The translations under genes were made by a program, and so were the position numbers. A DNA stretch of 28,713 bases from JADHLK01 sp038131695 (GTDB taxonomy: Bacteria > Pseudomonadota > Alphaproteobacteria > Puniceispirillales > Puniceispirillaceae). The notes beneath the pieces are model-generated. The model did no database searches and was not told where the DNA came from. It saw only the letters and a list, made by a program, of their open reading frames with translations. Positions 6,943 through 15,135 of the stretch are shown here, in pieces (position 1 is the stretch's first letter; every line of letters starts with the position of its first letter). Where the stretch lies: assembly GCA_038131695.1 (NCBI GenBank), contig JAYPQA010000078.1, forward strand, positions 1-28,713. The letters are read 5' to 3'.

Positions 6943-8457
6943 ATGCAGGACAATCTTTACAAGGTTGCTTTTCGCGGCATTGAGACGCTTTCTGTCTCGG
7001 TTCAGGTGCATACGACATCCGGCCTGCCCTCAATGCAGATTGTCGGGCTGGCAGACAAGGCGGTGACAGAATCCCGCGAACGGGTGCGCGCGGCGCTGTC
7101 CTCGATGGGGCTGGCCTTGCCGCCCAAGCGGATCGCGGTCAATCTCTCGCCAGCAGATGTGGCCAAGGAGGGCGCGCATTTTGACCTGCCTATCGCGCTG
7201 GCCATTTTGGTGACGATGGGGTCTTTGCCCACCGACCTGACCGAAGATGCGCTGGTGATGGGAGAGCTGTCGCTGGATGGATCCATTTTGCCGGTTGCCG
7301 GGGTTTTGCCGGCGGCTATTGCGGCGGCGGCGGAAAATCTGCGCCTGACCTGCCCGACGGCCAACGGGCCGGAAGCGGTGTGGGCAGAGGGGCGGGAAAT
7401 CATCGCTGCGCCCTGCCTGCCCGCCCTGATCAACCATCTGCGTGGCCATCAGCTGCTGACAGCGCCTGTGCAAAAACCGGTTTCCCAGCGCCGCCGGGTG
7501 CGCGATATGGCTGAGCTGAAAGGACAGGAAACAGCAAGGCGGGCTCTGGAAATCGCGGCGGCTGGCGGTCATAATCTGTTGATGATTGGCCCGCCCGGTG
7601 CCGGAAAATCCATGCTGGCGGCGCGGCTGCCCGGCCTGTTGCCGCCGCTGACAGCAGAAGAATCGCTGGAAGTTACCATGATCCATTCGCTGGTTGGCGA
7701 AGTGCCGCCTGATGAGGGGCTGGTGACCGAGCGCCCGTTTCGCGAACCGCACCATTCCGCCTCCATGGCTGCCCTGGTCGGTGGCGGCCAGAAAGCCCGG
7801 CCGGGAGAAATATCCCTCTCGCATCGCTGCGTTCTGTTTTTGGATGAGCTGGCCGAATTTGCCCGTCCGGCCTTTGATTCGCTGCGCCAGCCCATGGAAA
7901 CAGGTGAGGTGGTCATCGCCCGGGCCGATAATCATATCCACTATCCGGCCTTGTTCCAGCTGATAGCAGCGATGAATCCATGCCGCTGCGGCTATCTGTC
8001 TGACCCGGCGCGGGCCTGCAGCCGGGCCCCGGATTGCGGGCGCACTTATATTTCGCGCGTTTCCGGCCCGATGCTGGATCGTTTTGACATTATTCTGGAT
8101 ATTGAAGAGCTGAGCGCCGACCAGCTGCTCGATAACAGCCAGGCCGAACCCTCTGCCCCGATTCAGGCGCGCATTCTGGCCGCGCGCGAGAAAATGGCCC
8201 AACGGCGCAGCACAGAGGATATGCCCTTGATCAATGCCCGCCTCAGCCCGGACCAGCTGGACCGGCAGCTGGCCATTTCAGAGGACGCGCTGGCTTTGTT
8301 GAAAAAGGCGCTGGATCAGCAAAAACTCTCCGCCCGCGCCTATCACAAAATCCTGCGGGTGGCGGCCAGCATCCGCGATCTCGCCGCAGCAGAGGAAATA
8401 GACACCCTGCACATGGCTGAGGCGATTTCCTGTCGCCTGCGCCCGCTTCAGGCGTGA
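6943..8457 (+). CDS. comM: YifB/ComM family magnesium chelatase-like AAA+ ATPase
   Basis: A 504-residue protein with an N-terminal Lon-protease-like S16 fold (about 1-170), a central magnesium-chelatase-type AAA+ ATPase, and a C-terminal helical domain. Walker A is GPPGAGKS (216-223), Walker B is VLFLDE (297-302), and the Cys-rich MNPCRCGY segment is typical. In naturally competent bacteria ComM is a helicase that helps branch migration when donor DNA is integrated; it is found widely in non-competent species as well. The ATG gives the normal N-terminus. The stop lies 10 bases inside the end of the convergent gshB gene. Confidence 0.95.
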   Translation: MQDNLYKVAFRGIETLSVSVQVHTTSGLPSMQIVGLADKAVTESRERVRAALSSMGLALPPKRIAVNLSPADVAKEGAHFDLPIALAILVTMGSLPTDLTEDALVMGELSLDGSILPVAGVLPAAIAAAAENLRLTCPTANGPEAVWAEGREIIAAPCLPALINHLRGHQLLTAPVQKPVSQRRRVRDMAELKGQETARRALEIAAAGGHNLLMIGPPGAGKSMLAARLPGLLPPLTAEESLEVTMIHSLVGEVPPDEGLVTERPFREPHHSASMAALVGGGQKARPGEISLSHRCVLFLDELAEFARPAFDSLRQPMETGEVVIARADNHIHYPALFQLIAAMNPCRCGYLSDPARACSRAPDCGRTYISRVSGPMLDRFDIILDIEELSADQLLDNSQAEPSAPIQARILAAREKMAQRRSTEDMPLINARLSPDQLDRQLAISEDALALLKKALDQQKLSARAYHKILRVAASIRDLAAAEEIDTLHMAEAISCRLRPLQA

Positions 8458-9407
8458 TCCGCCAGCCGTTTTTCTATCGCCTGCCAGGTTGCGGCGGCCA
8501 GATTTACGCCGGTGAAATTCTCAATCTCGCGAATGCCGGTAGGTGAGGTGACATTAATCTCGGTCAGCCAATTGCCGATCACATCAATACCCACAAAAAT
8601 CAGCCCCTGCTCCTTCAGAAGCGGGCCAATCGCCGCACAGATTTCGCGGTCGCGTTCGGTCAGCTCACAGGCCTGCGCGCGCCCGCCAACATGCATATTG
8701 GACCTGGCCTCGCCTTCGGCTGGCACCCGGTTAATCGCGCCGGCTGCCTCTCCCTCAATCAGGATGATACGCTTGTCGCCCTGCCGGACTTCCGGCAAAT
8801 AGGCCTGCACCATCACCGGCTCGCGCGATTGGGCAAAAAACATTTCCATCAGCGAATGGATATTCTCATCCCCCGCGCGCAGCCGGAAAACTCCGGCCCC
8901 GCCATTGCCGAATAAAGGCTTGATGATGATGTCCTGATGCTCTGCCCGAAAGGCCTTTATCTGTCCGGCATCCCGGCTGATCAAGGTGGGCGGCATCAAA
9001 TCCGTAAAATGGGTGACCAGCAATTTTTCCGGCGCATTGCGCACCGAGACCGGATCATTGACCACCAGCACCTGTCCGCTCAGCTGCTCCAGCAGGTGGG
9101 TGGCGGTGATATAGCTCATATCGAAGGGGGGATCCTGGCGCATCAGCAGCACATCCATGCTGGCCAAATCCAGCAATTCAGGCGGCGCGGCGGTGACATG
9201 ATTGCCCGCCTCATCGCGCAGCTGCACCTGGCTGGCCCGGGCGCTCAGCCTGCCTTGCTGCCAGGACAGGCTGTCCGGCTGATAGACAAACAGCTCATGG
9301 CCGCGGCTCTGGGCCTCCAGAGCCAGCCGGAAGCTGGTATCACCGGCAATATCGATCCCTTCTATGGGATCCATCTGGATAGCAACCCTTAAGGCAGACG
9401 CTGTCAT
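8448..9407 (-). CDS. gshB: Glutathione synthetase
   Basis: GshB joins glycine to gamma-glutamylcysteine with ATP, the second step of glutathione synthesis. The 319 residues are full length. The N-terminal domain begins ALRVAIQMDPIEGIDIAGD; the ATP-grasp domain has IIKPLFGNGGAGVFR (161-175), the glycine-rich loop, and the C-terminal metal-binding TEINVTSPTGIREI (282-295). I chose the ATG at 9407, which gives the usual N-terminus; the frame is open further upstream but overlaps the BON lipoprotein gene. That gene ends 10 bases before this start, so the two may be co-transcribed. gshA is not in the window. Confidence 0.96.
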   Translation of the reverse strand: MTASALRVAIQMDPIEGIDIAGDTSFRLALEAQSRGHELFVYQPDSLSWQQGRLSARASQVQLRDEAGNHVTAAPPELLDLASMDVLLMRQDPPFDMSYITATHLLEQLSGQVLVVNDPVSVRNAPEKLLVTHFTDLMPPTLISRDAGQIKAFRAEHQDIIIKPLFGNGGAGVFRLRAGDENIHSLMEMFFAQSREPVMVQAYLPEVRQGDKRIILIEGEAAGAINRVPAEGEARSNMHVGGRAQACELTERDREICAAIGPLLKEQGLIFVGIDVIGNWLTEINVTSPTGIREIENFTGVNLAAATWQAIEKRLADHA

Positions 9408-9417
9408 GACAGAAATA

Positions 9418-10020
9418 TCAGTCCCGCTTGTCGCTGGACAAAAGGATGTAATTGACGACCTTTTTGGCAAAGCGCAATTCGCGCGCATGGGCGATGACCC
9501 GCTCGCGCTCGGCCTCTGTCTCAGCCACGCCGGACAGATAGACAACACCATTAACCACATCAATCGAGAAATTCAGCGACGACACTTCTGAATCACCGAT
9601 CAGCTTGGCCCGCAGCTGCGCTGCCGCGGCCAGATCCTTGGCAATATCCTTCAAATTGGAAGTCTGGGTGACCTGCACCTCATTAATCACCTCGCGCACG
9701 CCCTTGATTTCCCAGGCGAGGCGGGTGGCTTCTATCTTTTTCTCGGCTGTTTCGATTTTACCGGTCAGCAGCACGGATCCGTCATTGACTGTCACATCAA
9801 CACCCTCGGTCAAATCAATATCCTTTTGCAGATATTTATCGGCGATTTTGGCCTTGATAACGGTATCGCTGACTGAGGTGGAAAAGCCTTTTTCGGTTGA
9901 GGAGGCGGCAACCGCTGCCGTTCCCACACCCACCAGCGCCGGTGCGCAGCCCCCCAGACCCAACCCGGCAGCCAGCAGTAAAAACAGCAAGGTGATAAGG
10001 GGTTTTGTCTGGTTCATCAT
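9418..10020 (-). CDS. Lipoprotein with two BON domains
   Basis: A 200-residue secreted lipoprotein. A hydrophobic signal segment ends in the lipobox LGGC, giving lipid-modified Cys25 when counted from the chosen ATG. Two BON domains follow (about 47-113 and 122-190); each has the conserved glycine of the family in VTVNDGSVLLTG and VNGVVYLSG. BON domains are thought to bind phospholipids or the envelope; related proteins (DolP/OsmY) guard outer-membrane integrity. In enterobacteria dolP sits near yraN, lpoA and rsmI, matching this neighbourhood, so a DolP-like role is a fair inference. The start may be any of the clustered ATGs at 10026, 10020 or 10017. Confidence 0.9.
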   Translation of the reverse strand: MMNQTKPLITLLFLLLAAGLGLGGCAPALVGVGTAAVAASSTEKGFSTSVSDTVIKAKIADKYLQKDIDLTEGVDVTVNDGSVLLTGKIETAEKKIEATRLAWEIKGVREVINEVQVTQTSNLKDIAKDLAAAAQLRAKLIGDSEVSSLNFSIDVVNGVVYLSGVAETEAERERVIAHARELRFAKKVVNYILLSSDKRD

Positions 10021-10118
10021 ATCCATCCCGGAAGGTTGGTGAAAAAGCAGCGCGAAAAGCCGCGGGCTTCCCGGCTGTGGGGTGCCTCTCACACTAAAAC
10101 CTTTTTTGCTGAATCGGG

Positions 10119-10520
10119 TCAAGTCCCGATTTGCCTGCCGCGCCCCTCCAGCCCCACTTGCCGCAGCCAGAGAACTGGCCGCCAGCCTGCCCAGCAGATG
10201 AGATCAAAACGCCCTTGCAAGGCCCGGCCGCGGCGCGCTGACATTGTTGCCAGCTCTGCTGTCATGGCCCGCAAGAGGCGTTGTTGCTGGGCCGGTCCGG
10301 GCAGCATTTCCTCAGCCGTCAGCTCTCTGGCCCGCCATTTGACCTCAGTGAATAGCAGCGTATGAAAGCGGCTCATCATCAGGTCAATCTCTCCATAGCG
10401 GGTGCGCTGGCGGCGGGCCAATAGCCGCCAGCCAGCCAGCCGGTAGAGCCAGAGCGTTGCCAGCTCAGCGCGGCGGCCCTGTAATTCTGCTTGCTGGCGC
10501 TGTGCCTCAGCCATGCTCAC
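10119..10520 (-). CDS. yraN: YraN family (UPF0102) endonuclease-like protein
   Basis: A 133-residue protein of the UPF0102 family, which has a restriction-endonuclease-like fold. The core motif is visible as YGEIDLMM followed by LFTEVKWRAR, carrying the Asp and the E-x-K of the PD-(D/E)XK pattern. Its function is not established. The start is a GTG that overlaps the rsmI stop in GTGA; an ATG 6 bases further in is the alternative. Its place directly after rsmI is the classic arrangement in proteobacteria. Confidence 0.88.
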   Translation of the reverse strand: MSMAEAQRQQAELQGRRAELATLWLYRLAGWRLLARRQRTRYGEIDLMMSRFHTLLFTEVKWRARELTAEEMLPGPAQQQRLLRAMTAELATMSARRGRALQGRFDLICWAGWRPVLWLRQVGLEGRGRQIGT

Positions 10521-11413
10521 CCGCCCTTTCCAGAACCCGGCTGATCCAGTGTCAGGGCCAACTGATAGATCTCCCGGCGGGCTATGCCGGTTGCCTCGGC
10601 AACCGCTGCCACGCTGTCTTTCAGGGATTCCGTGGCACGCGCCGCCTCCAGCATGGCGATCAGCTCAGCCCGTCCGGGCCGCAGCGGGGCAGCCGGGCCG
10701 ACCCAGCAAGACAATCTCACCCTTGGCGGGCCGCTGGCCTGATAATGGTCTGCCAGATCGCTAAGCGTGCCGCGATGCAGCTCTTCATGCAGCTTGGTCA
10801 GTTCGCGCGCGATCACCGCCTCTCTGGGGCCGAGCAGCTGCGCCATCAGCTGCAGTGTGGCGGCCAGGCGGCGCGGGCTTTCAAACCAGATTTGGGTGAG
10901 CGGCCAGTCTGCTGATTCGGTGATACGGCTTTTCGCCCGCCCGGCCTGATCCGGCACAAAGCCCTGAAAGACAAACCGGTCAGAGGGAAGCCCGGCCATG
11001 CTGAGAGCGATGATCGGGGCGGCGGGTCCGGGCAGGCTGGTCACGGCTATCCCGGCCTCATGACAGGCGGCCACCAGCTTGTAGCCGGGATCCGAGATCA
11101 GCGGCGTTCCGGCATCACTGACCAGAGCGACTTGCTGGCCCTGTTGCAGGGCGGTGAGCAATTTTGGCCGCATTTTTGCCCCGTTATGGTCATGATAGGC
11201 CAGCAATCTGGCGGCGCTGTCAATCTGGCAGAGTTGCAGGAGCTTGCGTGTCTGGCGGGTGTCTTCACAAGCGATGATATCCGCCCCGGCCAGGGCCTCT
11301 GCGGCCCGCGGGCTCAGATCGCCCAGATTGCCGACCGGTGTGGCCACAATCTTCAGCAAGCCGGTTTTATCAGGCCTGCTGGACGGCCCATATTGAATCA
11401 TCCCCGGTTTCAT
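10517..11413 (-). CDS. rsmI: 16S rRNA (cytidine(1402)-2'-O)-methyltransferase
   Basis: RsmI methylates the ribose of C1402 in 16S rRNA using S-adenosylmethionine, fine-tuning the ribosomal P site. The 298 residues fit the tetrapyrrole-methylase-like fold: LLKIVATPVGNLGDLSPRA at the N-terminus, ACEDTRQTRKLL, the VALVSDAGTPLISDPG loop, and SLPGPAAPIIALSMAG. The C-terminal ~50 residues, with VAEATGIARREIYQLAL, form the usual small helical domain. It is divergent from the LpoA-like gene with only 48 bases between starts, so the promoters must be very compact or overlap coding sequence. Confidence 0.96.
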   Translation of the reverse strand: MKPGMIQYGPSSRPDKTGLLKIVATPVGNLGDLSPRAAEALAGADIIACEDTRQTRKLLQLCQIDSAARLLAYHDHNGAKMRPKLLTALQQGQQVALVSDAGTPLISDPGYKLVAACHEAGIAVTSLPGPAAPIIALSMAGLPSDRFVFQGFVPDQAGRAKSRITESADWPLTQIWFESPRRLAATLQLMAQLLGPREAVIARELTKLHEELHRGTLSDLADHYQASGPPRVRLSCWVGPAAPLRPGRAELIAMLEAARATESLKDSVAAVAEATGIARREIYQLALTLDQPGSGKGG

Positions 11414-11450
11414 GTCATCACTATAGAGGGTTACAGCATAAAAGCCAGTC

Positions 11451-11456
11451 AGGAGA
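11451..11456 (+). promoter_or_regulatory. Shine-Dalgarno site that fixes a TTG start for the LpoA-like gene
   Basis: AGGAGA ends 5 bases before TTG at 11462. That TTG leads straight into a signal peptide with a lipobox, whereas no ATG in frame is suitably placed. This decides the start of the downstream gene. Confidence 0.7.
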
Positions 11457-11461
11457 GAGGG

Positions 11462-13300
11462 TTGGCCAGAGGGTCTTTGCCATATAAAAGCTGCCGCGGA
11501 GCAGCCTTGCTGCTGCTATTGCTGGCCGCCTGCCAGCATCCGCCGGAGCTGCGCGCCCCGGTGCCGGTTATATCGCCCAAACAGCAGCAGCCGGCCAGCG
11601 GACAAATCACCGCCGCGCCGGGTGCGCCTGCAGCAGAAAAAACGGCACCGGAGCCAGCTGCCCCGGAAAAAACCGCCCCGGTTGCCACCCAGCCGGATAC
11701 CACCCAGCCAGAGGCCGCCCCGCAACAGGCCCCGTCTCGCAGAACAGCTGAGGCGCGCGGCATTGGCACAAACCCGGCAGTCAGCCTGATGAAAAAGCCG
11801 GGGACCACTCAAGAAAAGGTCATTGTGCCGCGCACCGAACAGCCAACCCCGCCCCTGCCTGCTGAGCCGGAGCCAGCAGACAGGCCGGATACACAAACCG
11901 GCGCCCCGGCAGAAAACCGGTCGCCGCCCGCCAGCCCGGCAGGTGAGGAGTTGCCAGAAGATATGGTCGGCAATCTGATCGCCAGCCTGACCAGCCCGCG
12001 TCCGCAACAGGATGTTTTTGAAGAACAGCGCGATCCCGGCCTGCTGCTGGCCCCGATGCAGCCGGTTCCGCCCTCAGCTGCCAGGGAGGGGGAACCGGTC
12101 GCCCCGCCGCCTGCGGCTGATCAGGAGAATACAGCGGCCCTCGCCGAACAGGCGATAGAGGCAGCCCTCGCCCTGTTGGCAGATAAATCACCGCGCGATT
12201 CGCTGGAAAGTGACTTTCAGCTGCCGACCAAACCGGCAGGCAATCTGCGGGTCGGCCTGTTATTGCCTTTCAGCGGTGAATGGGCGGGCCTTGGCGGGCA
12301 AATAGCAGCCGGGGCGGAATTGGCCCTGTTCCAGTCAGGCAAGCAGGGGCTGGAGCTGGTCTATCTGGATACAGCGGGCGGGCCGCGCGCCGCCCTCGCC
12401 GCCCGCGAAGCGGTTACCGCACAAACCGATATCCTGATCGGCCCGCTCTTTACCGCCTCAGCTGAGGCGATGGACAGCAGCGGCATGCCTGCCCGCCTGC
12501 CGGCTCTCTCGCTTTCCAACAATCAGCAGGTTGCGCGTCCCGGGCGCTGGGTGATGGGCTATCTGCCGGAACAGCAGCTGGATATGCTGCTGGGCCATGC
12601 GATCAGCACAGGCAAACAGCGTATTGCCATCCTGTCTGCGACAGATGCCTTCGGCACAAAGCTGCGCGATCATGCGCTGCAGCGCTTGCAAGAGATGGGC
12701 ATCGGGTTGGCTGATTTGCGTTTGCTGGAAAAGGATATTCTGGATGACCAGCAGGCTCTGGCTGATGAGGTGCGCGCCTTTGCCAGATACAGCCCGCCAG
12801 CCGCCGGCCAGCTGGAATTGCCGCCACCAGCCTTTGATGCGATCCTGCTGACCGGTGGTGAGGATTTTGTCCTGCGCACCGCCCCGATGCTGGCCTATTA
12901 TGATCTGGGGCCGGATCGGGTGCTGTATCTGGGAACCGATCTCTGGGCCCGTGACAGCTTGCGTCATGAGCCCTCCCTGCAAGGCAGTGTGATTGCCTTG
13001 CCAGCTCTGCCCGATGATTCCAGATTACAGAAAATCTGGCAAAACAGCTTTGCCGAACCAGCTGAATCGCTGGCCAAGACGGGCTTTGATGCGATGGCCA
13101 TGATCGCGGCCTTTGCCGATGCGGACAGCAAGCCGCAAGATATTGTGGGCTGGTCCCGCAAGCTGACCCGGCAAAAGGGCTTTAACGGATTCAGCGGCCC
13201 GTTCCGCCTGTTGCCCGAAGGGGTTAATCAGCGCCGCTATGCGCTGCACCAGCTGCAGGATGGAGAGCTGACAGAGCTGCCGGATAGGCTAGGGCAATAA
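11462..13300 (+). CDS. LpoA-like penicillin-binding protein activator lipoprotein
   Basis: A 612-residue lipoprotein. A short basic start is followed by a leucine stretch and the lipobox LAAC, giving Cys24. Residues about 25-255 are a low-complexity linker rich in Pro, Ala, Glu, Thr and Gln (for example EKTAPEPAAPEKTAP). From residue 260 a periplasmic-binding-protein fold begins with GNLRVGLLLPFSGEWAGLG and runs to the end, like the C-terminal domain of LpoA (YraM), which activates penicillin-binding protein PBP1A from the outer membrane. Position beside rsmI and yraN supports this. The E. coli N-terminal TPR-type domain is replaced by the linker, so partner and mechanism may differ. The start is TTG. 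Confidence 0.85.
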   Translation: MARGSLPYKSCRGAALLLLLLAACQHPPELRAPVPVISPKQQQPASGQITAAPGAPAAEKTAPEPAAPEKTAPVATQPDTTQPEAAPQQAPSRRTAEARGIGTNPAVSLMKKPGTTQEKVIVPRTEQPTPPLPAEPEPADRPDTQTGAPAENRSPPASPAGEELPEDMVGNLIASLTSPRPQQDVFEEQRDPGLLLAPMQPVPPSAAREGEPVAPPPAADQENTAALAEQAIEAALALLADKSPRDSLESDFQLPTKPAGNLRVGLLLPFSGEWAGLGGQIAAGAELALFQSGKQGLELVYLDTAGGPRAALAAREAVTAQTDILIGPLFTASAEAMDSSGMPARLPALSLSNNQQVARPGRWVMGYLPEQQLDMLLGHAISTGKQRIAILSATDAFGTKLRDHALQRLQEMGIGLADLRLLEKDILDDQQALADEVRAFARYSPPAAGQLELPPPAFDAILLTGGEDFVLRTAPMLAYYDLGPDRVLYLGTDLWARDSLRHEPSLQGSVIALPALPDDSRLQKIWQNSFAEPAESLAKTGFDAMAMIAAFADADSKPQDIVGWSRKLTRQKGFNGFSGPFRLLPEGVNQRRYALHQLQDGELTELPDRLGQ

Positions 13301-14485
13301 TCTGGCCAATAAATAATCCAGCCTCAACCAGCCAGCCTGGCTGGCGGTCAGCCGCCCGCCTGTCTCGCTCAGCCAGCCTTCGGCAATAAAATCGGCCAGC
13401 TGCTGGTGATCCAGCTGGCCAACCTCTTGCTGTGATAGCTGCACACCCTCAGCCAGCCGCAAGCCCATCATCAGCTTTTCGCTCATATCCTCTTCGCGCC
13501 CCTGAACCGTTTGCGTATCCAGCCCATGGCCCTGGCGGGCCACCGCATCCAACCAGCCTTGCGGGCTGCGGCGCGTTTTCATCTCAAGGCGCTGGCCGGC
13601 CAGACCGATCCGCCCGACCGCCCCGGCCCTATCCCCAGCCAGTCCCCGCAGCGCCAGTAATTCAGGTTATGCCGACATTCCGCCCCGGCCAGCACCATGG
13701 TTGGAAATCTCATAGGCGGGCAGCCCGGCCGCCGCCAGACAGGCCCCGGTCAGCTCATAAAAATCAGCCATCAGCTCATCTTCTGCCGCCAGCTTCTCGC
13801 CCTGTTTGGTGCGCGTCGCAAAAACGGTTCCGGGTTCTATCGTCAGCTGATAGGCGGACAGATGCGTCAGCCCCAGCTGGCAAATCCGCTCCAGATCAGC
13901 CTGCCAGCCTGCCGGAGATTGCCCGCGCCAGCCATAGATCACATCAGCTGAAACCGCCCCGAACAGCTTTTGCGCCGCCTCCAGCGCAGCCCATCCATCA
14001 GCGACGGAATGTTTGCGGCCCAGCTGCGCCAGCCCTTCAGGTTGCAGCGCCTGCAAGCCCAGCGAGAGCCGGTTGATTCCGGCTCCCTGCATGGCCGCCA
14101 GCTGCGCCCGGTCAGCAGAACCGGGATTGGCCTCGGCGGTGATTTCTGCATCGCTGGCCAGCAAACCCTGCCGGTCCAGCCGCTCCAGCAAGGCGGCGAT
14201 AATCGCGGGCGGCATCAAAGAAGGGGTGCCGCCGCCAAAAAAGACCGTTGCAAAGGGTTGCTGACGGCTGATCAGATCGCCCGCCCTTGCCAGCATCCAA
14301 TCCAGCTCAGCCAGCAGGGCCTGTTCCCAGAGATCGCTCTCCACCGCCCCGCCCAGATGCGAATTGAAATCACAATAGGGGCATTTGGATTCGCAAAAAG
14401 GCCAATGCACATAAAGGCCCGGCTTGTTGACTGGCTGGCTGGCCTGCTGATCGGCTGGCCGGTCTATTTCAGCGTTGGAAAGCAT
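13289..14485 (-). CDS. hemW: Radical SAM heme chaperone HemW, interrupted by two frameshifts
   Basis: HemW is a radical SAM protein, often misannotated as coproporphyrinogen oxidase, that binds heme and helps insert it into respiratory enzymes. The N-terminal 270 residues are clean: LYVHWPFCESKCPYCDF holds the cluster cysteines Cys31, Cys35 and Cys38, then VFFGGGTPSLM and LSLGLQAL. At about 13675-13690 the frame breaks after YEISNH; the expected ECRHNLNYW continues one frame over, then at about 13625 a missing G shifts it again into RLEMKTRRSPQGWL and the C-terminal HemW domain. Total length (~398 codons) is normal. The stop overlaps the end of the LpoA-like gene by 12 bases. rdgB lies just upstream and overlaps it. 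Confidence 0.9.
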
Positions 14486-15135
14486 GCTGCCAAGAGCTGG
14501 GCAAAGGCGTCAGCGCGGTGGCTGATCGCGTGTTTGTCCTGCGGCTCCATTTCACCAAAGCTGATTTTATGGCCTTTGGCCCGGAAGACAGGATCATAGC
14601 CAAAGCCCTTTTCCCCGCGCGGCGGCCAGAGAATATCGCCGTCAACCCGGCCTTCAAAACTCTCAGCATGGCCGTCTGGCCAGGCCAGCGACAGGGCACA
14701 GACAAAATAGGCAGAGCGGTCTTTTGTCCCGGACAGCAGCAGCGCATCTGCCAGGCGCTGCATGGCTATGGCAAAATCGCGATCCGGCCCGGCCCAGCGC
14801 GCGGAATAAATCCCCGGCGCATTACCCAGCGCCCGCACACACAGCCCGCTGTCATCAGACAGGGCGGGCAGCTGGCTGGCCGTGGCAGCGGCGCGGGCTT
14901 TGAGTTCCGCATTTTCGATAAAGGTAGCGCCGGTTTCCTCAGGCTCTGGCAAATCCAGCTCAGCTGCGGAAAGGGCGGTGATGCTCAGCGGCTCCAGCAA
15001 ATCGCAGATTTCTGTTACCTTGCCCTGATTATGGCTGGCGACAACCAGCCTGGAGCCGGAAAAAACACGCCTGCCCGTATCGCTCACCGGGCCCGTATCG
15101 CTCACCCCCGTATCGCTCACCCCCGTATCGCTCAC
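14464..15135 (-). CDS. rdgB: RdgB/HAM1 non-canonical purine NTP pyrophosphatase
   Basis: RdgB hydrolyses dITP, dXTP and ITP to monophosphates and keeps damaged purines out of DNA. Conserved parts are visible: LVVASHNQGKVTEI (30-43), the catalytic LSDDSGLCV, GIYSARWAG, FGYDPVF and SHRADAF at the end. Without its first 22 residues the protein has normal family length. Those first residues are a repeat (SDTG four times) encoded by the GTG-containing tandem repeat described separately, so the true start could be any of four GTG codons. The outermost GTG overlaps the rph stop as GTGA. The gene lies between rph and hemW, a common alphaproteobacterial order. Confidence 0.94.
   Translation of the reverse strand: MSDTGVSDTGVSDTGPVSDTGRRVFSGSRLVVASHNQGKVTEICDLLEPLSITALSAAELDLPEPEETGATFIENAELKARAAATASQLPALSDDSGLCVRALGNAPGIYSARWAGPDRDFAIAMQRLADALLLSGTKDRSAYFVCALSLAWPDGHAESFEGRVDGDILWPPRGEKGFGYDPVFRAKGHKISFGEMEPQDKHAISHRADAFAQLLAACFPTLK
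15074..15135 (-). repeat. Four tandem copies of a GTG-start-bearing unit at the rph/rdgB junction
   Basis: The 14-base core CCCGTATCGCTCAC (plus-strand view) is exact at 15074-15087, 15092-15105, 15107-15120 and 15122-15135, with spacings of 18, 15 and 15 bases. Read on the minus strand each unit is GTGAGCGATACGGG: a possible GTG start in the rdgB frame, together with an out-of-frame TGA. The copy nearest rph holds its actual stop codon. Confidence 0.92.

Noticed and set aside
13432..14076. Long plus-strand open frames opposite hemW, rdgB and gshB
   Set aside because: They are antisense shadows of GC-rich coding genes, with Pro/Arg/Ala-rich products and no family resemblance.
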